64,000 nucleotides of DNA. Origin: Liolophura sinensis. Taxonomy: Eukaryota > Mollusca > Polyplacophora > Chitonida > Chitonidae. Under the pieces are notes generated by a model. The model saw only the letters and a list, made by a program, of their open reading frames with translations. It made no database searches and was not told where the DNA came from. The DNA is taken from assembly GCF_032854445.1 (NCBI RefSeq), contig NC_088305.1, forward strand, positions 25,127,628 through 25,191,627, given 5' to 3'. The position numbers were made by a program, and so were the translations under genes. This document shows positions 1 through 12,400 of the stretch, piece by piece. The first letter of the stretch is position 1. Each line of letters begins with the position of its first letter.

Positions 1-310
1 CACACTACCACCCTGTAGAGCCACACGCCTGTCTTGACCCACTCACCCAGACTGAAGATTTCCCACACAACCACCCTGTAGAGCCACACGCCTGGGGTTG
101 ACCTACTCACCCAGAATGAAAGATTTTCCACATTACCACCCTATAGGACCACACGCCTGGGTTGACCAACACACCCAGATTGACGATTTTACACACTTCC
201 ACCCGGGTCTGAGTTGACCAACTCAACCAGACTGAAGATTTCGCACACTAGGACCCTGTAGAAATAAACATTTGTGTTGACCTACTCACCAAAACTGAAG
301 ATTTCCCACA
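1..310. repeat. Minisatellite of about 60 bp derived from exon 19 end and its splice donor
   Basis: Five degenerate units are visible, at roughly 41, 106, 167, 221 and 285, the last being the true exon end. Each carries, on the minus strand, a GGAAATCTTCAGT exon end and a GGTGAGT-like donor. The donor is intact in the first two units and mutated in two others. The array continues left of the window. Confidence 0.85.
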
Positions 311-410
311 CTACCACTCCGTATGACCAGATGTCACTTTTCTCGTCAGCTAAGCGCGTGGACCTAGCCCGAAGAAGTTCAGGTGCCAACCATCGCAACG
401 GCAGCTTCTC
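290..410 (-). CDS. RTK-like gene exon 19: APE box and alpha-F
   Basis: 121 bp with acceptor CCATTAG and donor TTTTG|GTGAGT. It encodes LPLRWLAPELLRAR and DEKSDIWSYGVVVWEIFSF, the APE and DxWSYG landmarks of tyrosine kinases. The following exons lie left of the window. The 3' 30 bp or so is the parent of the array at 1-310. Confidence 0.93.
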
Positions 411-3400
411 CTAATGGCAATGACAGATATAGAGGAATTAAAACAAACAATTTAAAAGTGTTGATTTAACAACCGATACATTCTTCATGGCTGAACGAGT
501 GAAGACTTTTTTATTGACGTTATATGACTGTCGCCCTGCGTCACGTGTTTGGCAAACATCTTGACAAAAGGAGCAGCGGGAATTGGCCTCGAACCGAGAG
601 CTTTTTCAGAAACACCGTGCAATGCACTCAATACAGGTATGTGGAGAACTTGATTGATGAAAATCAACAGGGCTCTTCTTTGTGACTGTATGTGTTGTAT
701 CTCATTTGTTCGAAAGATGTTTACAATGAAACAAGTTCAATATCTCAAAACGTTTACAAGGAAACGGATAAGAAAAATAGAATGAGTGAATGAGTGCTTT
801 GGGCTTTAACGTCGTACTTAGCAATTTTTCAGTCATATGACGACAAAGGCGTGAGTGAGTGCTTGGGGTTTAACGTCGTACTTAGCAACTTTTCAGTCAT
901 ATGACGACAAAGGAGTGAGTGAGTGAGTGCTTGGGGTTTAACGTCGTACTTAGCAATTTTTCAGTCATACGACGACAAAGGAGTGAGTGAGTGAGTGCTT
1001 GGGGTTTAACGTCGTACTTAGCAATATTTCAGTCATATGACGACGAAGTAATTCTTACACTGCATGTAATGTGCCTCCTTGTGACAAAGTGTAAGTGTGG
1101 TATAGTTTGATGAATTTGAATATGATGTTCGTGGGGAAACGATCAGTGGTATAAATAAGGAATTTGTCATGGAATGTTGAAATTAAACCGGGTTCCTCTA
1201 AATGTGCATGCCTATATAGGATCACATGTTATATGTATTAGACTGGTATAGATGTCATTTATAACTTGGATTTTAAATAACAGTTATATCATTATTAGGG
1301 ATTACACCAAATCGCCAGCAATACATGTCAACTGTCTGTCTAGATCACCAACAGGCCTCCCAAGGGGTACCTGGGTCTGAGGTCGCTGGTTCGAAACCCG
1401 CTGTGGTCTCAGTCAGTTTTCAGCGCTAGAATCTGTGCTGTATTCAGAAAGTGAAATGCGACTAAGATAATAATGTTCAAAAAGCTTTGATTCTACGTTC
1501 ATAAGCCTTTCATAACATCACTGAAAATCAACACTGTTCCTCCTCTTAACAAAGTGTAAGTGTGGTATAAATTTGGTGATCTTGGGGTAAACTGTTCAAG
1601 AGATACAGCAGACTGTTGACAAGAAATGGTCAGACTGACGTAGGCACGCACACACACACTCACGTACGCACGTACGGACAGGCTGACGCACGCTGACCGC
1701 TCCGAAATATCCCCTAACTGTAGCTGTTCGGTTTCTATCTACTAATCTACTATCTACTAATAAAACTACAAAAACAAAAACACTTTTCTTAAAAGTCATA
1801 TATAAATGTGAAGTGTCTGTTTTTCCCTTGTTTATACGATCATGTGCTTTTTGCTTTTCCTTTCTTGACCTCAATTGACCTCAAAGTTCCGTTTTACGTG
1901 ATCAATCGATTAGACGAAATCAGAACCGACTTAGTTATCACATCAGAGGCAACATCACTCTGTTCCATCTCCTTCTCTCTGTAATATCTTCCCCCAGCGT
2001 GAGCGAAAAGAAAGGGGTTACATGTAATAGGAGACAATAGCAATTTCTTAATTTTCTCTGTTCAGAGTGCATTTTAAGTGCATGTTTGCTGGCTATATTT
2101 TTTCAGTCATACCGAATAGCATCTACCAATAATTCTGACTTTAAAAATGGTACCTGTTGCTGCCTTGCTTGGCACTCAGCACAGAGAGGTTAGATCAAGG
2201 AAAATATGACTCCTTGTCCATGTCTGGTGTCTTCGGCATGATAGTTCAGTGACGGCAGCACTTTGGCAGCATGGACTCGCCCTGCTACAGGGAGACACAG
2301 TATATGTAAACATACCTAATGACTCCTCGGTGTCATATGACTGAAAAATTGTTAAGTACGACGATAAACTCCAAGCATTCACTCATTCGTTCAATAATTC
2401 TGACTGAATAATACCTTTTTCTTGCTTTCTTCGCTGAGTTCATCTGGAACAGGTCCGAATCCCGTTATCTTCGGATGCAGGTTGAAGTCCAACAAGATGT
2501 TACGTGCCGCCAACTTCCGGTGAGTTACCTTTGAAAGAAAACAAATAAGACAACCTTGGTTGTTTCGGACGTGAGGTCAAAACAGACCTTTCCTGACGTG
2601 CTTGGCAGCTCTATGGTTTAAATTTTAATCTGGAATTCTGTCAAGGTCATGGAATGCGCTATATTGGAGAAACCGCGGAACCAGTGAGTAGTATGACTGC
2701 ATACCCTACTCTCTTCAGTCTAAATGGCAGGGGAGGGGAAGAAAACCAGGGTTCCCGTAACGTCACAGTGGAAACAGACCCCTTCTCAGACTATGTACGT
2801 AACTCGTGCTTGATTGATTAAAACTGACAACACTGCTGTGCTTTCTTTTTCCGCGATATAGGCGTTTTTACATACATTTCTTTGAACAGCGATGTCTCGG
2901 TTATTTAACATCGCAAAAAATAAAAAATATGTCTTTAAAATATGAGGTGGGATTTGGCCCAGCGTTGTGATTTCACAAATTTGGACTTGGGCCTGGTGTT
3001 CAACAGTGTTTTCGAGAATTGTCCATTCGGATGACGTCTGTAATGCAGAGTAAAAGGTGTAAACCACTGAGGCAGCAACAAGTACTTTTGTTAAAAGTCA
3101 TTGGTATGACCCGACCCGGCATTGATCCCTGGTCTACTGAGTTCGATGCGGATGGTCTAACCTTTAAGCCACCGAAGAGGTATAAGGTAATTTAGGGAAC
3201 AAACCCGACAATACCGCTATCTGATCCAAGGGGTAAACACAGTGGTGGACACTGGATTCTTCTCGTGCTCCAGATAAAAGAAAAACTTTGAGTTCATGTT
3301 CGGTGTACTAACCGTTTTTTTTTTAAATAAAATACCATTTTTTTAAATAAATATTATTACAATATTTTGCGGAACTAAAATTGAAGGCCTCTCATTTGAC

Positions 3401-6400
3401 AAGACCCAGCAGTTACAAGTCTTTTTGGTTAACTTACGCCTCTGTGGGTGAGATACTCCATGCCTTTAGCGGTTCCGAAGGCGAATTTAAATAAGTTGTC
3501 CACAGTGTGGTCAAAGGCCTTTCCCTGCTGTCGTCGCTGGACCAGCCAATCAATCAAGCGGCCATTTTCGCAGTAACCTAACAGCATGATTGGACCTCCT
3601 ACAGAAAATAAACAAGCTCAGGTCAACGACAGACGTAATTATTCATATACCTTAGACGCCAGTGCTCCAGAATTGTTTGTTCTGCAAAGAAAGTTCACCT
3701 TTCGACACGTTCCTTCCTCGTGATTCCAATATTCGCATGCCACGAATAAGGTTATGTATTCAGATGTTTTCTCTCTACCTTTGAATTTATGCTAATTGTT
3801 TCGACCTTACGTTGTGGTCATGTATATTTCACTTATTTAAAAACAGTTTTCTGGTGGAAACCATTTTGCTCTGTTAGCTACCTTAAAATATTCCAGGTGT
3901 AAAATCGTGACAGAACCGCTCAGACCTGGATTCGATCCCACAATCTCTTTGGTGATGAACTCGTCTTCTGTATCGAGACGTTCAGAACGACTTTGGAAAT
4001 ACCATATTTCAATTCTAATAACCGTAAAACTTCGCGCATATGGATTTAAACCTAATAAAATCAAATAAAACAAAGCGGGAGCTGGATTTGATCCTGCAAC
4101 CTCACTGACTTAAAGAAGAACAGCAACATAATTCGCCCATTAACAAGACTCAGTCAAATTTACGGACGATGACACACCCAACAACTGACACATACGTTAC
4201 CACTGCAACCATACAAAAAAAAGGATTGAGTTGTTAAATCAGTATTGCGGTTGTAGACAAATGTAGCAGTTTCCCCCTAGGGCTTTCCTCAACTACAATG
4301 GTCATACCGGTTATCTTAGCTAATAAACTTACCCTCGTCTAATAAGTGAAATATTTTTGGGTAAGTCAAAACACCAAATAAATTTTAAAAAAAATATATA
4401 AAAACAGATAAATAAAAATCACTACTGAAAGGAAACTCACGGTCACTGTCGTCCATTATGGCTCCTATGAAGTGGATAACATTCTCGTGGTCTAACGCAT
4501 TTGTGGCCATGAAATTTATTTTCGCCTTCATTATCAGAATCTCTTCTTTGCACAGCTTGCTGACTGAAATTGCACATATGATTAACTGATTTATTGGGTG
4601 ATCTATTGACTTATTTATTCGATTCTAGATTGATTCCTATCGTCCATATGTATTCAAAATACCGAGCAAACCTGATACACTTTTCAATCACAGTTTTCTC
4701 CTTCCCTTAATCCCTTTTTTGCTTGCAGCATCAATGAAGACTGGTGAATGATTCTCTGTGTATAATCCTGTCCTAACTTTTCTACTTGCGGCATCAATTG
4801 CCTGTTGAATGACAGGTTGAATCTGTGTATAATCCTGTCCTAATTTCTCAGTTTATTTACTTTCTCGATTCTTTGGCGGTTTGTGTTGAACGTTGAGGTG
4901 GAAATTGACCCGAAACCTTCATCATTACGAACGACGGGGGTCTTCTTCGACGCTTCCATTTGGCAGTCTTGAATAATTTATAATATCATTCCCATGAGCA
5001 ATAATGGACGATTCCTAGTGTTATACCTTTGAGCATTTTGGCCGCTACCAATGTGGTCTCCCGTGTTTTGAGGGTGAGTTGGGCTTTGTAGATCCTCGCA
5101 AACATTCCTTCAGCGATCAACTCTTGTAAATCCAAGTCAGCTCCGGAAATCTGCCAGTCCTGCTTCCCATCAATTTCCATGTTCCCGTAAATATATAGGT
5201 CATCGTCTTCTTTCAGATTATTCTGCCATTAAATAAAAAAAATAATTAAATAAATAGACGGGCAGACAGACAAATAAATAAATATATAAATAACAAAACA
5301 AACAGACGGGCAGACAGACAAAAAACAAACAAATAAACAATCAACAATAAATACTGGACTGTTATTTAATTATTGAGATGCAAAATATATCCTCTTACCA
5401 GCGTGATGACACATCTCACTGCAGTTTGCGTACAGACAAAATTGGATAAAAGGTTGTTAAGATTAAAAAACCGTTTACTGTAACTATGATACAAACATAA
5501 CGAAAATGTAATTTACTTCACAACAAACAGAACAGCAAAATCTGTTCTAGTGCTTTAATTGATTATGGTTAATCAATGAAACGCGTTACAATTTTCCAAA
5601 ACGGAGATAATGAAAAAGCATAATGATCCGTAGAGCATAAAATTCTTTAAGTTTATTGGTACGTTATCGTGGTGAAGACATACACCATGGCAAAGTGCTT
5701 TGACAACTGTCTGGAAAGCTTAATAATTCAAACGATGTAAACAATATATAACCAATATGTCATTGCTAGAGATTGTGGCACGACTGCATTTTATAAAAAA
5801 AAACAAAACCCCCAAGAGAATCAAAAACAAAACACCGGCTAAAGATGAATGAATGGTTGTTTAACGTGACATGGGCAATGTTTTCCATTTATTTACGAGA
5901 ATGGAGCTAACAGGAATCTATGATGACAAACTATTATACTGTAAAATTGTAAAGGTATAAAATAACGCTGTTCCAAACCATGGTGGCTGATAGCGCTCAT
6001 TTTAGACCGCAACCTTCGCGATCCCGCTGAGATGGCGGAGGGCGCGGAGAGCACGGAGGGCGCGAAGGTCTCGGGGGCGGCGTTTCAGTTAAAGACTTGT
6101 GGACAAGCTAGACAGACGGTCCAAATGGCACTAGAAGGCATGGTTTTCTTCTGTGACTTTGTAGTGCGTGTGTACTTCATATATGTTTGATAAGCGCACG
6201 TAATTGTGACGTAATAAAGGAAAGCACAAATGAGTTCACAGCTTTGGACCATCTTGACATGGGCGGGAAGGAGTTTTACGAGTTCCCCATTAAACCACGA
6301 CCTTCTTGAACACTTTGGAGGGCACGAAGGCTGTCGGGTCCCTGAGGTCGCGATCTAGAAGGACGTTATCTGTCACTATACCATTTTCCAGCAAGGTTGA

Positions 6401-9400
6401 TGTTGTATGAGCTATAGGCTTCGTAATCACCCATGCTTCACTGTACATATGAAACCAAGGGTGATTACGATTATGAGGAAACACCCGGTGTCGCCAGCCT
6501 AGCCTAGCCTAGCCTAGTCTAGCCAATCGTATGACGTTATTCGCCGTTATTTTTACATGGTTAGTCCTCATAAACTGGCAAAACCGTTGTTTCGGCATAA
6601 TCGTAAGTGCGCCTCTACTCGTTTGACAGCCAGTGAATTGTGGCCTGGGTACTTCAGCCAGGGGATTTTCAGCCAATCATTGATAGTCACTTATAACTGT
6701 GTATTTCCTTGTTTTGAAATAAATGTTCCGATCCAGTTTATTCCTTGACACAACATCAGAAGACAGCAATAAGCAGTGCTGAGACTATGTGCTTTTGGTG
6801 AGACGAACAGACAGAGGTAAGATACTGCCTTATATCGTTGCTAGCGAAATAGGAACAGCCTATGTAGCCTATGTTTATTGTTTCGCCGCTAATTACTATA
6901 ATGTTTATTTTATCTCACCCCCTTCCGATACCCTTTAACAAGTGCAGAGTTATTTGTTGCGCTAACACTCTTTGTACGTCTACTCCGAAATAAATTTATC
7001 CTATTCTACACTTACACCCACTTGCCATGTTGTTTTGAACTCTGATCAGCGTCAGTGATTTAGTTGTCTGTCGAGCTTTGTCAAATAGAACCTGATTGAG
7101 CCGTGAATCATGCATATTTATGAAGGAAAGTTTGGGGCTTTGAAGGGTTAATATGCCTCAGTAAATCAAGGTAGATGATTTTGGATATCGGTAGCTATTC
7201 GACTATTCGAGTCCATATTTTGGTATATCACGAAATCCGAAAGTGCACTTGGAGACAATTTGCCAAAAATGCCAAGTATAATGAAACAATGTAACAAATC
7301 ATTATTTACGTTCTTTAAGGTAACGTAAATATCATATCTGATCACAGTGACTTTATTGACATGCATAATGTAAATACTTCCCGGATATTGTCTTTATTTA
7401 ATTGGATGGATCTATACAGGGTAATACGGACAAAAAATGTTTTTGTTATTTGTCATAGTACTTCTTTCATTTGTCATCCTTTTTTTTGATACGCTAATTT
7501 TAATATTGATCTTGACACATTTGCGATTACACCATTCGTGGCACATTGACCTTGGCCTTGACCCACATTATCGGTTTATCTCAATCAGTGCATAGAAATT
7601 GTGGAAATGAAACATTAACAGAATCTTGTGGAGAAAAGTTTAAATTGTAAAAGATTTTAAAATTGTTAAACAATACTCTCTTCAAAGAGGAAAGCCATAC
7701 CCCGTGCGAAGCATTTGATCTGGTGTATTTCTCCATTCTCATTCGAAAGGTATTTAATGTGCTTCTTCACCCAAATTATTTTGTACTTTTACACACTTAC
7801 GACATATGTCAGGCGCACTGTATCTCTGTCTCTCCTTCTCACGTTATTTCTCATTATCGTCTGGACTCGCGTGATCCTACGTTGTAATGTGGATTTCAAC
7901 TGGCCTCTACGCCAGAGAACGCACATGAACACAAGCAGCGAGCACAGGGCCAGAAACACGAGAACACCTGAAAAATGTACAAGCTATATACAGACAGGAA
8001 TGTCCTATTTTGGTAGGAACGTGTGGAAAATGTTATAGTTAATGTCAAAAGAGAAATCCTAGATATGTGGAAGTCGAACGGGGACAGATGGAAATAAACG
8101 TGGTTGTACATGGGTCATAACCACTGCTAATTTAGCAGTTAAAGGCAAAGAAAACACGATGTATATCAGATGAAAAACCATTAAAAACTAACTAGTTCAA
8201 TTTAACTTGGGTTTTTCCAAACGACTAAAATGGTTTTAAAAGCATTAGATTCTACAATGGTCTGTTGTGAACCAGAAGGTATCGGTGAGGTCACATCCAT
8301 ATTTTTTTCTTGAAATAGCTCGTTTCAAGGTCTACTTTGTGAATGTCTTCATAATTTTATATGTATATGCATCTTTAATGAAGAAATGTAGCAACCTCTG
8401 TGTGTTCAGTGACAAAAACCTGACATGTGATCTCACTAATCCCTGTACTGTCAGAAATCTTCACCGTAGAATACAATCTTTCAAATGCAGTTTACTAGGT
8501 TGAAAAAATTCTACAAATATGAATTGAACTAGTTTATACATATATATATACACATACACATATGTATCCCGCAACGTAGAGACAGGAATTCTGAACAGAT
8601 TTTGATTGTTTAGTAAAGTGGAACGTTTCAATAAATCAATGAACAATAGTTCGCATACCAGTAGATGTGCTTTGATTGTAGGCTTCTGTGCTAAACTAAC
8701 TATGAATTTTCCTTATCAAACTGGAAGAAACAGCAAGCAATTCTTTGTGCCTTTGTTCTTACCCACAACAATCCCAAATATGGCACCTCCCGAGAGTTTT
8801 GGCTTTTCTGAAACCAACAACAACAACCATATGTATATTTACAAAATAATTAAAGGCGCATAATATATAATATAATTAGATAGATGACAGTTGCTTTGAA
8901 ACTTCAAGAGACAGCTAGATGACACAAAGTCTGTCACAAATCTCCAATGACCCAAATAACTTTGAAAAAAGTCCCCAAGGTCACCAAAATGAATATGGTT
9001 ATTCCCAATGCCGAAGGGTATGGTATAAGCTGGTAAACCGGAGTGTTTGCAAGATAATTTAGACACACGTTCAACTACCTTGGAAAAGCACATCAAGGTC
9101 AGTGAAAAGCAACAGCTCTCTTTGAAATCTGTCTCATGTGGTCAAAATTTGCATAGAGTTCCAGATATACCATATTTTCAAGCTTGTGACAAAGTATGAA
9201 TTAACCGATCCCAGTGGTCAAGATCATCAAAAATGAACAGTGTGATTGTGTAAATCCTCAGTAGTGGTGTAAGATTGGCACACCTAGCTGAAGGTGTTCA
9301 AAAGAAAGAGTGCTTACTAGACATTACAGGTAAGGGTCTAAGAACTAGGAACAAATAAGTCATGTCTATCATATAATAAGGTGGCTACCAAGTATGTGAA

Positions 9401-12400
9401 ACTGGTATAAAATTTAGGTGAAAAGTGCCCAAAGAATTGCAAAAAATAATTTCTTTACAAACGTATGATGAAATATAAATGATATAAGTCAAGTCACTTT
9501 AACTTGGATTGCTTCAAATGGAGTAAATGTGGTATAAGTGTGGAAAATTTAGCAACAAATATTTTATTCTAATTATTCATGTAACGACTAATGGCTTGCT
9601 TGTCCACTCACTGGTTGTACTGAACGTGAACAATGTCGGTTTTCCGCTTTACTCACCGGTTGCCCCTAAGGTGAACACTGTCGCTTTACTTGTCTTCTTA
9701 CCATCCTTCCTAAATGCGGACACAGATGGTTGGTTTGTCTGCTCACCGGCTGTCCTGAACTTGAACAATGTTGGTTTGCTTGTCTACTCACCAGTTGCCC
9801 TCAGTGTGAACACTGCAGGTCTGCATCTCCATCTGGCCTGAAAGTGAACGTTGTGGGTTTGCTTGTCTACTCACCATCTGTATTACATGTGAACGCTGTT
9901 GGTTTGCTAGTCTATTCACCGGCTGTCCTGAAAATGTGAACAATGTCGGTTTGCCTCTTTACTCACCAGTTGTCCTAAAATGAACATTGTCAGTTTGCTT
10001 CTCTACTCACCAGCAGTCCTAAAGGTGAACACTGTCGGTTTGCTTGGCTCCTCGCCGTATATATTGAACACTTGAATAGTGTACTCGGTGTCGGCCAGCA
10101 GCGCATTCAGGCTGATCTGTTTGTTCTTTTTAAAGAACGTATTGTTGAAGTAGCGGGATGCCGTCGAGGGTTTGTACATCACTTGGATGGAGGACACCTC
10201 GTAACAACTAGGGGGATTGTCCCAGACCACTGTGACCGACGCGTGCGTCTTGTTGCGGACACGAAGTTGCATGGGAGCCACATCTGGAATGTTCATGCGA
10301 TGTTTATTTGGTTCATTCATTGGGGGTTTAACGCCACTTTCAACATTATTTTGGTATGTGATGACTTTTTTTTTCTTGTACCAAGGCCGGTCCCAATGCT
10401 GCCTCAGTGCAATATCGGGGCATCCGTGGCCGAGAGGGCTTAGCACACCAGCGCGGCGCAATGACCCAAGAGCCTCCCACCAATGCGGTTGCTGTGAGTT
10501 CAAGTCCAGTGGGCTTCCTCTCCGGCCCTTCATTGGAAGGTCTGACGGCAACCTGGCGGATGGTTGTGGGTTTCTCCTTGGGCTCTGTCCAGTTTCCTCC
10601 CACCATGATGCTATACGCCGTGGCATAAGTGAAATACTCTTGAGTACGGCGTAAAGTATCAATCAAATAAATAACCAGATAAATAAATGTAATGCACGAG
10701 GCTCAGTTAAGGTCAGGGATTGAGCCCCAGAACTTGCCGTTACCAGGCAGGAGCCCTATCCACTACACCACCGTATCCGGTGTTACAGCAGGTATAGGCC
10801 TATTCAATATGTTCAATAAGATGGCCACGAGGGATACACGACCAGTTCCAATCAAAGCGCAACTGAGATAAAGATATACATTATCGACAGCTTATAAAGT
10901 ACTTTGGTACACAATTTGGACAATTTTGATACAATTCATTCGCATAGAACATTTCTCGCGTCTTTTCATAATCATGACATAACTGTGGACTGTTTCTGTT
11001 CGCATAATTCCCTACATTGCATACTTTGGTGGTTTGTGTTGAATGCTGTTTTGAAAACTGGTCTTGCAATTATTGACAAGGAACTTTCATCTTCGTTGAC
11101 AGCGAATGTCTGTTTTGACGTCTAGATTTATCTATTTCCGTCTTTAATTGGGTTTAACGCCGTACCCAAAATTTTTCACTTATGTAACATTGGAGGCCTA
11201 CCTGACAAACATCTTGGCTTGAAGCCAACGGGAAATGTAGATAACACAGGTAAATGCATTCTTAACATACATACAAAGATTCCACAACCCGAATTTTCAC
11301 AAGTATTATGCCTTTGGTACTATATGTGTCACAATTTAGATCTGACTCTGGTAGTGATATTCCCTGGTTCTGGTCGTGACATTCACTGATTCTGGTCGTG
11401 ATATTCACTGATTCTGGTCGTGATATTCACTGATTCTGGTCGTGTTATTCACTCACTCCACAGATTTAAAGAAGTTGGATATAATTTTTCCGAAATACTG
11501 ACTGACGCATTGCTTGATTGTTGACTAAGGCCGTACTCAAGAACATTTCACTTATACGACGTCGGCCAGCCTTATGGTGGGAGGAAACCTAGCAAAGCAA
11601 GGGGGAAACCCACCACCACCGCAAGATGCTTGCAGGTCTTCCCACAGATGACCAGGCAGAAAGCCAGCATAACCTGAACTTGAGCTCGCAGCGACTACAT
11701 TGGGGAGAGGCTCCAGGACCATTGCGCACTCCCATGTGGCTACGGAGGTCCTCCTACTCAAGAATGTTTCTCTTAGACGATGGCTGTCAGTTTTATAAGA
11801 GAAGGGAACCGAAGCACCTAGCAGACCAAGAAAGGCGTTTACACTGCAACTCACAAACATATCCCAAAGACAAGAAAGCAACATAATTGGTGAATAAAGT
11901 ATAAATCAATTACCGGGTTGTGAGAAACACGTTCAAGCATTTATACTTACACGAGTTGATGCCAGTTAATTTCGTAACGTCTTTGACCTGTAAACAGGGA
12001 GTATACAGTTCAGATTATCGGGACTATCTTTGAGCCATCTCAATCAGGGCTATCTCTGAGCTGTTTCAATCAGGGCTATCACAGGACTATCTCAATCAGG
12101 GCTATCTCTGAGCTATCTCAATCAGGGCTATCTCTGAGCTATCTCATTCAGGACTATCTCTGAGCTATTTCAATTAGGGCTATCTCTGAGCTATGTCAGT
12201 CAGGACTATCTCTGAGCTATCTCATTCAGGACTATCTCTGAGCTATCTCAGTCAGGGCTATCTCTGAGCTATCACAATCAGGACTATCTCTGAGCCATCT
12301 CAATCAGGGCTATCTCTGAGCTATCTCAATCAGGACTATCTCTGAGCTATCTCATTCAGGACTATCTCTGAGCTATTTCAATCAGGGCTATCTCTGGACT

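Larger units (their letters stand above)
2529..5026. other. Introns 15-17, sparse content
   Basis: Short introns between kinase exons. Weak tRNA-like heads occur near 3094-3180, 3905-4000 and 4078-4150 (for example GGATTCGATCCCACAA). No other gene or element is recognised. Confidence 0.4.

Noticed and set aside
1340-1430. tRNA gene
   Set aside because: Only a B box is convincing; no cloverleaf could be drawn, so it is treated as a SINE head.
10284-10662. N-terminal extension of the FN3 open frame
   Set aside because: It reads through intron 12 into a SINE. The acceptor at 10284-10285 and phase with exon 12 place the exon start at 10283.
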